Source of the DNA: Pelecanus crispus
Lineage: Eukaryota > Chordata > Aves > Pelecaniformes > Pelecanidae
Direction: 5' to 3'
DNA length: 64,000 bases
Assembly: GCF_030463565.1 (NCBI RefSeq)
Contig: NC_134676.1
Location: 870,501 to 934,500, forward strand
Of the stretch, positions 12,760-25,167 are shown piece by piece (position 1 is the stretch's first letter; every line of letters starts with the position of its first letter). Under the pieces are notes generated by a model. The model worked only from the letters and a program-made list of their open reading frames with translations. It did no database searches and had not been told where the DNA came from. Position numbers and translations under genes: made by a program.

Positions 12760-13272
12760 AGAATCATAGAATCACAGAATCATTTAGGTTGGAAAAGCCC
12801 TTTAAGATCATCCAGTCCAACCATTAACCTACACTGCCAAGTCCACACTAAACCAATCCAGGGTAGACCAGACTGAACCATGTCCCCAAGTGCCACCTCT
12901 GCCCGTTTTTTGAACCCCTCCAGGGATGGGGACTCCCCCACCTCTCTGGGCAGCCTGGTCCAATGCCTGACCACTCTTTCTGTAAAGAAATTTTTCCCAA
13001 TATCCAACCTACACCTCCCCTGGCGCAGCTTGAGCCCATTTCCTCTCGTCCTATCGCTGGTTCCTTGGGAGAAGAGCCCAACACCCCCCTCCCTGCCCCC
13101 TCCTTTCAGGTAGTTGCAGAGAGCGATGAGGTCTCCCCTCAGCCTCCTCTTCTCCAGGCTGAACACCCCCAGCTCCCTCAGCCACTCCCCACCAGCCCTG
13201 TGCTCCAGACCCTGCCCCAGCTCCACTGCCCTTCTCCGGACACGCTCCAGAACGCTGCAGGCACGGAAGGAC
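12760..13272 (-). mobile_element. CR1 LINE, 5'-truncated 3' fragment
   Basis: On the plus strand it begins with AGAATCATAGAATCACAGAATCA, the reverse complement of the CR1 tail, followed by GGTTGGAAAAGCCC...ATCCAGTCCAACC. It continues through the end of the CR1 reverse-transcriptase reading frame and the conserved stretch corresponding to GGGGCAGGGTCTGGAGCACAGGGCTGG on the minus strand. About 510 bp, lacking the 5' part, as is usual for CR1. Its 5' end directly abuts the tail of the next CR1. Confidence 0.93.
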
Positions 13273-13276
13273 TGGT

Positions 13277-13546
13277 CATAGAATCATAGAATAATTTAGG
13301 TTGGAAAAGACCTTTAAGATCATCCAGTCCAACCATTAACCTACACTACCCAGTCCACACTAAACCAATCAAGGGTAGACCAGACTGAACCATGTCCCCA
13401 AGTGCCACCTCTGTCCGTTTTTTGAACACTTCCAGGGATGGGGACTCCCCCACCTCTCTGGGCAGCCTGGTCCAATGCTTGACCACCCTTTCCATAAAGA
13501 AATTTTTCCTAATTTCCAACCTAAACCTCCCCTGGCGCAGCTTGAC
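13277..13546 (-). mobile_element. Second CR1 LINE 3' fragment, tandem with the first
   Basis: A second CR1 tail (CATAGAATCATAGAATAATTTAGG on the plus strand) begins four to five bases after the first element stops. The copy is shorter (about 270 bp) and its sequence matches the first over their shared part with scattered differences. Homology ends at the GCAGCTTGA border. Same orientation and head-to-tail placement suggest insertion of one element at or near the other's end. Confidence 0.92.
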
Positions 13547-16500
13547 CGCCTTTGCCATATGTGGGCCAAAGCTGATTGATGCCAAGCTCCCCACTGTGAC
13601 TGGCAGCACTGCAATAGCATTCGGCCAAATCCCACCCTCCAAACCCCCAGGCACGGGGCAGGGATGCTCCCTGGCGTGAGCTGGGGCCTCCCCCCTCCCT
13701 CCGCTCCTCTGCTTCCCCGCGCAGAGACCGGTGCTCCGGGCGGGAGACAGCCGGGGGACGAGGACGTGAGGGTCGCCAGCATCAGGAGGAGGAGGAGGAG
13801 GAGGACAGGGAGGGGTCCCGGGGGCTGGGGTGGTGCCTGAGCATTCCTCAGTGAAGAAGAGGAGCTGCTTGCAGAGCCGGGTGGGCTGGAGGCTGCGTGC
13901 CTGCGAATCGCCTCGGCGGGTACTTCAGAAAGTAAAACCTGCAGAGCTTGGGTGGGTGCGCGCTCACGGGAACGCCGCCAGCGGCAAGTACATCCAGAGG
14001 AAGCCCACGCCCCACCCCTCAGAAAGGGGATGGTGACCGTGCCGCTGGCAGGGGATGGGGCGAACCCCGCTCCTCTGTGCCAGCGCCGCTTGGAGCTACG
14101 CTTGCGGCAGGCGTGCCAACACAGAAATAATGATTGCTCCAGCAAAGGAAGAGGTGTGAATGTGAGATCTTCCAGTGGCGAATGCCGCCGCGGCCGGAGC
14201 TGCAGGCAGTGTGGGAAGCCACGTCCCGGAGATGCGGGAGCTGGTCCGTAAGGGGCCCTGGGCAGCGATGCTTACGGGCAGAGGGGCTTTGCCGACCGAG
14301 CTTTAATATCACAAACTAGAGACAGGCACAGAGGGACCTGTGGAGACCACAGACCCATCCCGTTTCTTTTCCAAGACCCTGACACCGGTTTCCTTCGGAT
14401 ACTGGAAACGTTAATGAAAGGGCTCGTGTGATTTCATGTCCCGTGAAGCACGAACGCAGTGCAAGCGCCGCACTCGTACAAACAAAACCCCAGCATACAT
14501 CTGCGCCAATCCACCTCCCCCCTCAGGTATCTCTACTTCTAAACCAATTAGGCGACGGGGGTTTTAACCAGAAATCCTGGAGGACTATTCAGCAGTCTGA
14601 AATTTCTCAGCGCCACACTTCATGGTCGACTTTCACTGAAAAAAGCCTCCCTTTGTCCTTACCTCCTCTAAATTTGGTTCCCTGCAGTTTTTCAAGTTAA
14701 CTAACGCCCTCAGAGAATCACCGGTTTTACGATGCTTTTACTCCAATGGCAAAAGTGACTTTGGAACTATGAAACAAACAGCAATGTTAAGAAGGAGCCA
14801 AGCAGAGAACAATATTCCCTTAATCCAGCAGTAAGTAATTTCTGTCTATCGTTCGTAAGGATAAGCTGCGAATATTGATCTCCCGTATGTGGTTTCATGC
14901 GGGTGTAGTACAAAGTCAACTAAACCCAGTTATCTGTCTGACGGAACTAAAAAAATGTTCCTCAATTTGATTTCGGAGAGAACTCAATGTGAAGGAAATT
15001 TAATTATGCTAGTAATACTGAACACAATGAAATGACCATCAAAAGGTTTTCCAAAGGTTTAAAATGTTTTTCTTTCCCTATGATTCACTTAAAGCAACCT
15101 CTTGTATATCTGTGTTACTACAATCTCTTAAAAACTAGGCCTCAAAAATCAATTTGATTACCTCTCTGAATTAAGTATGCACAAATGAAAGCAATTGAGA
15201 TCAATACAAATTAGGTTAAGTACTCCACTGTGTACAAAATCATTATGTAACGAGAAACAATTTGAATGAAGATGCAAATAATCACATTGCTGGGGTGGGC
15301 AGCCCGCGTGCCTTCACCTGCGCGCTCCCATCTGCGGCACACGCGCGAAACCTTCCTGATTTCTGCGATCCCTGTCAATGCCCTCTCACGGCATTCATCT
15401 GGGAAAACAGAATATGCCCAGAAATGAGAAGTGTAGCACAAAGTGCAGAGAAGACCCGCTGTTACGGGAGAAGATCTCTTTGCTCACCCAAGCCAACCCT
15501 CCTGTAAGGGCAAGACGTTCCCTACACCGCAATTCCCGTTTGGAGATACGGGGATTCCTACAACGCTCCGAGAAAGAAGCGCGCAGCCTCCCTGTTTCCT
15601 GCCAGGAATGGGTGTTCTTGGTACTCAACCTGATTTTTCTCTCTCTGAATTCTGCCAGGGAGGGAACGCCTTCGTCTGGCTAGGTCTTGCATCCTTCGGC
15701 TATTTGAGAAGGAAAGAGGAATGGGTTTGAGGACTCGGTTCTTTTATATTTCTTTCTGGCATGTAGCAGGTCTCAGGCCATTTGTGTCAAGTCTCTTGTA
15801 AATCTGCTGGGTGGCTGAAATTGGGCTGTAAATTCAGCAGGGCAGGGGCTGCCTCCTCCCGTGCAATGCTGCAACACCCATCTCAGTGCGGGATCTCTGA
15901 CAAGGCCCTCTAAGTACTATTGTAATATACTTCCATCATTAATACAGAATAATAAATAATAGATGGGATAGGGCCAATTTATTGCACTCTGGGGCGAGAA
16001 TGAGTGGAGGCTCGGTGAGCATGCAGTGCAGTTTCAACGCACTCCTTGTCACTGAGCGGTCGCAGGCTCTAACCATGCGCTGAAGCAATTTCTGCATGGC
16101 AGCCTCCCAGTTTCTCTTCTGTGGCCGAGGCAGGGAGCGTTCCCCGACACCCCATATCCAGCCCTCTTTACAAACAAGCTGTTCTGCGAGCTGCAAAGGG
16201 AACAGACCCCATTTCTGACAGATTTCTGTTCCAGAGTTGCTCGGGAGCTCGTAAGCTCTCCTTTCCAGTAGCTGGGGATGCATAAGCTCTCCCTCCTGCT
16301 GGGATCACCACCCAGCGTGGTGCAAGCTCATGCCGTAGCCCTGTTGCAGGGCGGGCACTTACAGTATCTTCCTTCTCTCCTCAGGCTGCCGTTTTCACAA
16401 CGAGGGGTGCAACTGCCCACGGCTACCCGTGAGACCTCCGGCCCCGGGTGCAGCGACAGCCTGGGGTACCCCGCAGGGTACCTGTGACTTTGTGTGGAGA

Positions 16501-18460
16501 GGAGCAGGGACAGACAGGCAGACACCCTGCATAACTGCATCGACCTCGTCGAGGTGCCAAAAATCCGCTTGTGCTGGCTCAGAGTCCCAGCTGCTTTCAG
16601 AAGCAGAAGCTGACAGAAACTGCAGAAGCTGTAGCATGTAAATGCCGTCGCCCGACCGCGATGAGCAGTCGCCCCGTCTGCAGCGCTGATGCACCGCTCC
16701 CCAGCACCGCCGGCTCTTGCAGCAGCAAGGCTGCTCGGGTGCTCTACCCAGTCACAGCAAAACGCTGGATCCTTCAAACTGCACTCTGCAAGTCCTTCAC
16801 TTGGAATGGCTGGGAGATTTATCTCTCCTCTTGTTCTGCAGATTCTCCCTTTTGAATCCCAAACCAGTTTCCGGCTGAATTATAACGCTTTTCTGTAACG
16901 AGGATTTATATCGCCTTTGTCAGAGCGCAGAGCTGAAACCAGACCTTCCCCACACCGAACGCTGTGGCTGCTGTAGCAGCAAGCATCTGCAAGTGATGCG
17001 CCAGCACATCCCCTCAAGTACCAGCGTACAGCTGGGACCTTCTTCTCCCCGTGGGGAAAGGGAAGTACTTCGGGCATCTTTTCCAAGAAAGGACTGGGAA
17101 TTTAAAGCTGAGGTAGGTGAGCAAGCGCTGAATAGGGGTCCGAAATCTTGGAGTGGATTAGCATTTTAAATATCTCGCCGCCTTGTTTTCTGCTGATTAC
17201 ATCTAGCAGCCTTCCCACAGTACGTGGCTCTGACGGCCTCCCACGCCGCAGGTCCCTCCTGGCACCTTACGCTTACAAGTCCGAGTTGCGAGCTGAGTCC
17301 CACGGGCCCTACTGCAAGGGAAGGTACGGATCGACCGAGTTCTTGCTGTGTGCCTCCAGAACCAGGTTGTTTTCAGAAAGGCTGACTCATGGGAGAAAGC
17401 AGGAAATGATCAGTTCCTTTTAATGGCTGTTATTGATAGGGCGCAATTATGAAGAACAGGAGGGGAGCGGAGCAAGGCAAAGCTCTGCTGACTTATCTGG
17501 GAGATCCAGACCTGTGCTGCTCTCCTGGCTCTCCGAGCTCTCCTTGCACTTCAGGCGGCAACTGCTGAATACAGAATGCAAGAGCAGGCCTGGGAGGAGG
17601 GATGTTCCTTGCCTGATACGGGAGCGAGTGGGCACGCTAAGCAGAGAGGGGAAGGAAAACGGAGAAGAAGGTGTGTGGGAAGCTCTCCGAGGAAGACTTC
17701 CTCATGCTCTTCCTTAATCTTCTTCAGCTGCGTGCTGCTTGCCAAAGCTTAATGCCTCAGCGCAGGCCCCTGTTCTTAAATGCCCATTATGACAAGATGA
17801 GATCTGCTGGAAAATCACCACTGCTCATAAATATGTTCCCTGCTTACTTAGAGATATTTTGGTCTCAGAGACAATTTGCGTTTTGGGAAACTGCCAGCCT
17901 CTATCGCTTGTCTAATAATTCCTTTGTGCAGCATTTACCAGTGGTTTGAGTCCCCCTTTTTCACAATGGAGTAGTTTGATTTTATAGCTCAAAAACCCCA
18001 AACAGCCCCAAAACTCTCCAATTTCTTTTCTGATTGCATTTCTATCTGCCGTCAGTGAGTTGTCTGGTTGATCTTATCACTGAGCCCATCTAAGATCAGT
18101 CTATTTTGTATGATTTCTGCGTACAAAAATCCTCTATAAATCGGAGAGCCTTTTATGCAAAAGTCCGCAAGATTGATAGAGCCGGATACAAAATCTTTTA
18201 CCTTGGAAAAAGAGATGTATTATCTGTCCCATTGGACGTAATGCTTTCTCTGCATATTCATCTCCAAAGTATGATGGGGCTTTTTCTAGAGAAGACAGGA
18301 GACAAGATAGTAGTCTTAAATAGAAACAGATTGCTATCAGAAGAAAGGGAGTAATTTTTTTTGCTGTGTCTAGGGGGGATAAGATGAGAAGCAAAGGATT
18401 TAAAAGACAAAAAGGGAGATTAAGGCTAGTCATTAAGGATTTTTTTTTTTGTACCTGTAA

Positions 18461-18590
18461 GCCCTGGAAGAGATTGCCTAGGTAGCCGGAGAAATCCCCA
18501 TCACTGGAGATTCTTGAAGAACGGGGCAGACTGTCAGGACAAGTGATGTCTCAAGTCCTTTTCAGCCCTGCTTTCCCTGTGAGATTAATT
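18461..18590 (+). mobile_element. Old CR1-like fragment
   Basis: The stretch GCCTAGGTAGCCGGAGAAATCCCCATCACTGG...TTCTTGAAGAACGG resembles the CR1 region near the end of ORF2 (GAGAATCCCCATCCCTGGAGATATTCAAG). It is much more diverged than the other copies and lacks a tail. Confidence 0.5.
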
Positions 18591-19879
18591 CTCCGTACAC
18601 CTGCAGAGCCCTGTTTCCACTCTGAAGGCAGCCGCAGGGGAGCTCCTCTGAAGCGAGGAGCCGGCTACTTTCAGTGCTTGGAGACTCAGAATAGACGCGT
18701 TGGGTTACTGGCAAGAAGCTTGTCATCTCTGAGTAATGTCTAATTGGAAGGGATGAAAAAGCCACTTGCAACTGGTGGATGGCAGGAACACCTAGGACAA
18801 GATTTTGTGACTAATACAAGGGAGGAGCGCTAAGGATGAGCAGCCAGGGCCATGGTGCAGAGAAGAGAAGCGCAAAGCTTGAGTCAAAACGTCCCTATAA
18901 AGAGCGAGGGAAGAAACAGCATCAGTTACTGGAAAATAACCCTTTTGGCAAAAATGTTCTCCCCTTTATGCGCGCCTCGCCACAAATAAATTCTGTCCGC
19001 TTCCAAATGCAGAGCAATATTTGAGTTTGAGATATTTCAGTTCAAATGGTGATGGCCAAGAGATACTAGGAAAAAATGAGATGCTGGGAAAAAATCTAAT
19101 AAGGAAACAGTGAAGAACAGATTGGAAAAGCTCAGCGTGAGTAACGCATGCTGATAGACTAATTGATTCTTAAAAAAAGTAGAGGAGGGGAAAAAGATAG
19201 AAATGCATTTAATGACAAATGCAGTCGGATTTATCCTTATCAACCAACCAAGAAGCTGATAAAAACCGTTTGCTTAACAAAAATGGTATTCAAATTTCTG
19301 CGGGGCAGAAACGTCTTCCGAAATAATGTGGAACAAAAAGATAGGGCAGGATATTATTTCAGAAAGTTGGTACATGAGAAATATAATTTATCACCCAGCA
19401 CCACAATTTACCGCATGGATTGTTCAAACATAACCACTAATCTATATCTGAAGAGAGGACTAATATTTCAAGCCACTAAGCACCTTTCAAAGAATCTTTA
19501 TGTACCTGTATATTTAGTTCAACACTAAGAAATAGTTTTATATATAGATAACGCACTTGATACAGACGTTATTGTGCCTTAATTTTTAGCTGTGCCTACA
19601 GACAACAAAATAGTCTCAACATCCAGAGACAGAAGCATGAGGTGGAGCACGAAGAGGCAGCGGACGGACAAACAACAACAGTGCCCCTGTACACGACCCA
19701 CCCTCGCCATCAGCTCTACGGGGGCTGTCCCGGGCGCTGGAGGGTGAGGGGTGCGGAGGGCCCGGGTGGCCTTGGTGGGGCCTGGGGTCACCGCCCCTCG
19801 CGCCTCTGCGACGGCCCCACCGTGTGCCGGGGTCTGGGCCAGGGAGAGGCCGCAGGGCTGCCCGCCCCGGGGTGCCTCG

Positions 19880-20706
19880 CCCCTCTCCTGCTCCCCTCGC
19901 TCCTCCTTTGCCCATCCCCTTCTAGCTCTCCCCCTCCCCTCCATCCCTCTCCTGTTCCTCTCCATCCCTCTCCTGCTCCCCCCTGTCCCTCTCCTGCTCC
20001 GCTCCATCCCTCCCTCTCCTCCATCCCTCCCCCTCCCCTCCGTCCCTCTCCTGTTCCTCTCCATCCCTCTCCTGCTCCGCTCCTCTGCTCCGTCCCTCCC
20101 TCTCCCCTCCCTCTCCTGTTCCCCTCCATCCCTCCCTCTCCCCCTCTCCTCCATCCCTCCCTCTCCCCTCTATCCCTCTCCTGTTCCTCTCCATCCCTCT
20201 CCTGTTCCACTCCATCCCCTCCCTCTCCCCTCCATCCCTCTCCTGTTCCTCTCCATCCCTCTCCTGTTCCACTCCATCCCTCCCTCTCCCCTCTATCCCT
20301 CTCCTATTCCCCTCCATCCCTCTCCCTCTCCCCTCCATCCCTCTCCTGCTCCCCCTCCACCCCTCCCTCTCCCCTCCATCCCTCTCCTGCTCCTCTCCAT
20401 CCCTCTCCCTCTCCCCTCTATCCCTCCCTCTCCCCTCCATCCCTCTCCTGCTCCTCTCCATCCCTCTCCCTCTCCCCTCCATCCCTCTCCTGCTCCCCTC
20501 CACCCCTCCCGCTCCCCTCCACCCCTCCCTCTCCCCTCTATCCCTCTCCTATTCCCCTCCATCCCTCTCCCTCTCCCCTCTATCCCTCCCTCTCCCCTCC
20601 ATCCCTCTCCTGCTCCTCTCCATCCCTCTCCCCTCCATCCCGCTCCTGCTCCCCCTCCACCCCTCCCTCTCCCCCGCTCCCCCCCTCCCCTCCCTCCCGC
20701 TCCCGC
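19880..20706. repeat. Pyrimidine-rich minisatellite (CCATCCCTCTCCTGCTCCTCT-type)
   Basis: About 830 bp of nearly pure C/T on the plus strand is built of variants of CTCTCCTGTTCCTCTCCATCC and CCCTCTCCCCTCCATC. It is read as GGAGAGG/GATGGAG purine in ONECUT2 pre-mRNA. All frames are open or nearly so because the array is Ser/Pro/Leu or Glu/Gly/Arg coding by composition. The tract is a strong candidate for triplex (H-DNA) formation. Confidence 0.92.
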
Positions 20707-20791
20707 CGCTGTCCGTGGTGCTGACGACGGCCCCGCCGCTCCGCTCCGCCCCGCAGCCGGGGGTCGGGGGCCGCAGCTCCCGGGGCTCTGG

Positions 20792-20980
20792 CGGGCACCC
20801 CCCGGCACCCCCGGGCACGCCTCAGGCATCCCCCGGGCACCCCCCGGGCACCCCCCGGGCACCCCTCAGGCATCCCCCGGGCACCCCTCAGGCATCCCCC
20901 GGGCACCCCCCGGGCACCCCCCGGGCACCCCTCAGGCATCCCCCGGGCATCCCCCGGGCACCCCCCGGGCACCCCCCCGC
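20792..20980. repeat. GC-rich tandem repeat, CCCCGGGCACCCCTCAGGCAT units
   Basis: Alternating blocks of CCCCCGGGCA and CCCCTCAGGCA are arranged in tandem. The array follows the pyrimidine minisatellite after about 85 bp of unique GC-rich DNA. Confidence 0.85.
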
Positions 20981-21230
20981 AGGCAGCCGAGCCCCTCTGC
21001 CCCGCACCCACAGCCGGCGGCATCACGGGTGGAAGCAGCAGAGCTTGTCCCTGCGCTGGCCGCGCCGCGGGCACCGGGGGCGGCGGGGAGGGCGGCCCAG
21101 GCCGGAGCAGCGCCGGCCGCCACCCCCGGCACCCGCGGGGCGACGGGCACAGGCACGGCCGCGGCTTCCACGGGGGGCCCGGGATGGGGGCTCCAGCACC
21201 GCCCCCGCGAAACCGAGACCTCCCGGCCCG

Positions 21231-21796
21231 GGGAGAGGGGACCCGCGGGGAGGGGGGAGCCGGGGGGAGAGGGGACCCTCGGGGGAGAGGGGAGCCGGGG
21301 GGAGAGGAGACCCTCGGGGAGAGGAGACCCTCGGGGAGAGGGGAGCCGGGGGGAGAGGAGACCCTCGGGGAGAGGAGACCCTCGGGGAGAGGGGAGCTGG
21401 GGGGAGAGGGGAGCTGGGGGGAGAGGGGACCCTCGGGGAGAGGGGAGCCGGGGGAGAGGAGACCCTCGGGGGAGAGGAGACCCTCGGGGAGAGGGGAGCC
21501 GGGGGGAGAGGAGACCCTCGGGGAGAGGAGACCCTCGGGGAGAGGAGACCCTCGGGGAGAGGGGAGCTGGGGGGAGAGGGGACCCTCGGGGAGAGGGGAG
21601 CCGGGGGGAGAGGAGACCCTCGGGGAGAGGAGACCCTCGGGGAGAGGGGAGCCGGGGGGAGAGGAGACCCTCGGGGAGAGGGGAGCTGGGGGGAGAGGAG
21701 ACCCTCGGGGAGAGGGGAGCCGGGGGGGAGAGGAGACCCTCGGGGAGAGGGGAGCCGGGGGGAGAGGGGAGCCGGGGGGAGAGGGGACCCTCGGGA
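21231..21796. repeat. G-rich minisatellite (GGGGAGAGGAGACCCTC units)
   Basis: About 565 bp alternates GGGGAGAGGAGACCCTCG and GGGGAGAGGGGAGCCGGG modules with multiple G4-6 runs on the plus strand, so G-quadruplex potential is high on that strand. Both strands are open in several frames, giving Gly/Arg/Glu-rich or Ser/Pro/Leu-rich spurious proteins. Confidence 0.92.
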
Positions 21797-22529
21797 AGGG
21801 GAAGAGGGACCCAGAGCCCCCCCGGCAGCCGCCGCCGCCCCCTCGGCCGAGGGCAGCCAAAAAGCCCCACGGGGGCTGGCACCGCGCCCCCCCCGCGACA
21901 GGCGCTGCGCTCGGCGGGACCGAAACACACGGCGCGGTCACGGGCGGTGGATCCCGCGTGTTTGATCGTCGGTAACGTGGTTCAGCAACCGGGAAACGCC
22001 AGCGCGGAGTTTTTGCGAGCGTTTTGCTGGCCGGCCCGGGACCACCCGCGAAGATCCCCGCGGGCCGTGGGCGGGCCCGGCCCTGGCCCGCCTTTAGTGG
22101 CGAGTGGGGGCGAGCTGCCCCCGCTCCGGGCAGCCGGTGGCTTCGGTGGGGTTAGGCGGGGGGACCGAGTAACGGGGCCACTCGCCCTGCCCCGGCAGCG
22201 CTCGCCAGCCTCGGGGCGCGGGCCCACCGCCGCGGCTGCTCCACGCGTGGGGGCCGCCGGCACAGCCGCCACCCACGCACAAACAGCGTTTTCTGCACCC
22301 CAGGGGCCTCGCCCGGCGTCTCAGCCCCCCCCGAGCCCGGGCAGGCGTTCGGGCACCCCGGGGAGCTGCCCCCTGCCCACACCCCACCCCCCCCACGCAG
22401 GGACACCGGCTCAGCCCCGCAGCGCTCACGGGGCACCCCGGCAGAAATTTAGGGACTGCCCGATGGGGACGGCGTCCCCCAAGGCTTCACCGAGGCGTGC
22501 CCGGGGCCGCGGCGGGCGAGTGGGCTCCT

Positions 22530-22762
22530 GCCCGGAGCCCGGAAACCGGAGCCCGGGGGAGCCCGGCGCCCGAAACCCGGGGGAGCCCGGGGGAGCCCGG
22601 AGGAGCCCGGGGGAGCCCGGAGCCTGAAACCCGGAGGAGCCCGGAGGAGCCCGGGGGAGCCCGGAGCCTGAAACCCGGAGGAGCCCGGGGGAGCCCGGGG
22701 GAGCCCGGGGGAGCCCGGAGCCTGAAACCCGGAGGAGCCCGGGGGAGCCCGGGGGAGCCCGC
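22530..22762. repeat. GAGCCCGGGG tandem repeat with GAAACCCGGAG spacers
   Basis: GAGCCCGGGG and GAGCCCGGAG decamers repeat, with GCCTGAAACCCGGAG recurring at intervals. A local GC-rich minisatellite within the ONECUT2 intron. Confidence 0.88.
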
Positions 22763-23246
22763 AGCCCCGCTGCTCCACGGCCGCCCCGCTTCCCCGGCGG
22801 GGGCGAGCCGGAGAGGGGACCCCAGCCCGTTTTGGGGACGAGGCCCCGGGGGTGGCGCCGCCGTCGAGGCAGGCGGGGAAGGAGCCGCGGGGTTTCTCGC
22901 GTTTTCCGCTCTGCTCGGCGGCACAAGCGCCTGCCCGGCGCAGCTCCCCCGGAGCCCCCGTCCCTGCTGCAGCCTCCCCCGCTGTCCCCGGGGGGCACCG
23001 CCGCTTCCCCCGGCTGCAAGCGCAGCCGGACCCGGGCGGGCACGCCAAAACGATGTTGGAACTCTCGCATCGCCAAAGCACGCAGCGAACCCCCCCCCGT
23101 GCCCCGCAACTCTGCCCGGGCTGCCCGCAGCCAGCCCGCCCCTGCCCGCACGGCTCCCAGCGGCGCAGCACCGGCCGAGCACCGCGCCCCGGCTCGGGGG
23201 GCTTCTAAGGGGTCCCCAAAAGAGACAAGAAGCACGGAAATAATAA

Positions 23247-23725
23247 GAGGAAAGGAAAGGAAAGGAAAGGAAAGGAAAGGAAAGGAAAGGAAAGGAAAGG
23301 AAAGGAAAGGAAAGGAAAGGAAGGAAAGGAAAGGAAAGGAAAGGAAAGGAAAGGAAAGGAAAGGAAAGGAAAGGAAAGGAAAGGAAAGGAAAGGAAAGGA
23401 AAGGAAAGGAAAGGAAAGGAAAGGAAAGGAAAGGAAAGGAAAGGAAAGGAAAGGAAAGGAAAGGAAAGGAAAGGAAAGGAAAGGAAAGGAAAGGAAAGGA
23501 AAGGAAAGGAAAGGAAAGGAAAGGAAAGGAAAGGAAAAGGAAAAGGGAAAAGGGAAAAGGGAAAAGGGAAAAGGGAAAAGGGAAAAGGGAAAAGGGAAAA
23601 GGGAAAAGGGAAAAGGGAAAAGGGAAAAGGGAAAAGGGAAAAGGGAAAAGGGAAAAGGGAAAAGGGAAAAGGGAAAAGGGAAAAGGGAAAAGGGAAAAGG
23701 GAAAAGGGAAAAGGGAAAAGGGAAA
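23247..23725. repeat. (GGAAA)n followed by (GGGAAAA)n microsatellite
   Basis: About 58 copies of the pentamer GGAAA (23247-23537) pass without interruption into about 27 copies of the heptamer GGGAAAA (to 23725), then a degraded GGA tail. The Lys/Gly/Glu or Phe/Pro/Leu reading frames are artefacts. The plus strand is pure purine over nearly 500 bp. Confidence 0.97.
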
Positions 23726-24243
23726 GGAGGAAGGAGAAGAGGACAAGAAAAGAAGGAGAAGAAGAGGACAAGAAAAGAAAAAAAATCTTCTATAATGAGC
23801 AGAATTAATAAGCACACCCCAGTGCTACGGCTCCCCCCGCGCGAGAGGGGGGATTTCCCTCAAGGACAGCAGATTTTCGTCCCATTTGGGGAAAACTTCC
23901 AGGAGCAGGGGGCAAGTCGGCCTGTTTTCAGAACTCTGAAATACTTTCGGCTGATCCCCCTTGCTCAGAGGGATTTAAGCAGGCGAGTAAAGGGGAGGAA
24001 GGAAGCACGGAGGCCATGAGGCTGCATATTCACACGTGGTAATAATAAAAAATCAATTTCCCAATGGGGATGGTAATTTGTAAAGGTTTTTTCCCTGCTC
24101 CAGCTCCCACTCCACAGGGAACCCGTGCTCCCTCGGCCACCAAGCTCTCTCCAAACTTTACTCCTGGAGGCAAAGGCATCACTGGAATGAACTCAGGGGG
24201 AACTGGGAAAGCGGAGATCCAGAATTATATACGCTTATCTCCG

Positions 24244-24352
24244 CGTGTACGGCAGAAAATCAGAAATCGCCTCTACCCATCCGCCGGGTGACAGCCGTAC
24301 GCTGTCGCCTGGCGGGTGGGTAGAGGCGATTTCTGATTTTCTGCCCTATACG
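24244..24352 (+). repeat. Long foldback hairpin (about 51-52 bp stem, 5-nt loop)
   Basis: Left arm 24244-24295 and right arm 24301-24352 are reverse complements except at five positions, around a CGTAC loop. One mismatch is C:C (24250/24346). The other four are transitions that would form G:U wobble pairs in a plus-strand RNA, but A:C mismatches in the ONECUT2-sense minus strand. The hairpin could be a degenerate foldback transposon, or the stem of an antisense small-RNA precursor. There is no other copy in the window. The structure is seen directly; any function is speculative. Confidence 0.85.
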
Positions 24353-25167
24353 TACGGGTCCGTGGGGAACCCCCCACCCGGGACCGGTGCTGGGAAGGAA
24401 AAGCACCAGCAGCATTCCTGGAAATGAGCCGGCTCAGGTTCCAGATCAATGAAAACTGGGTCCACGCGTTTATGCTCCTGTTGCCAGCATTAATGCTCTT
24501 TTAATCTTCTAAACATTATCCGCATCGATTTCCCTCTAGGTACGCCTTTGGTTGAGAAGGCGACAGCACCGCGTGCTCCGGCAAAAAAAAAAAAAAAACC
24601 AAGAAAACCCAAATTCTTTCTGCTCCTCCGCTGCTCCCGTTGCAGGCGAACCTTCGTTTGGTTGATAACACAGATCACCCCGCTCCCCACACGGCCACCC
24701 ACTCGTGGGTGCCAGCAGAGTGGGCTGCGGGGCGAGGGGCAGCCCGTGGGGACCTGCTAATCGATAACACGCAGGGATGGATCTGGCCGGGCTGGAATCA
24801 ATGGGAATAAAGGGACGGACGGGCGGGAATAAGGTTTCTGAACGTCGCTTGCGGGCGTTTCGCTGCCACAGCAGAGACCCACGCGGGACGCAGGCCACCT
24901 CGCCCGCAGTCTGCACGCCCGTCCACGCGTGTCTGCCCGCCTGTCCACGCGTGTCTGCCTGTGTCACAGCCCGCGCACCGCACACCCGCCGCGTGAGCCG
25001 TTCCCACGGAGGGTGGGCTCCTGCCCCACGTCCCGCGTTACCGCGGGGCTGCGCGGAGCTGCTGCCAGCGCCGCTCCCCCCCGGGGCGGCCGCAGCGGGG
25101 CCCGGACCCCTGCACCGGGAGAGCTGCCACCGGGGCCGGGACGCCCCAGCACCCTGCGGGGCTGGCG

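Noticed and set aside
13369-14145. 258-codon minus-strand frame
   Set aside because: Its C-terminal third is CR1 sequence and the rest is GC-rich intron with no homology.
19751-22627. 958-codon plus-strand open frame and companions
   Set aside because: Composed of pyrimidine and G-rich minisatellites with no stop-prone words. Lies within the ONECUT2 intron and shows no recognisable domain.
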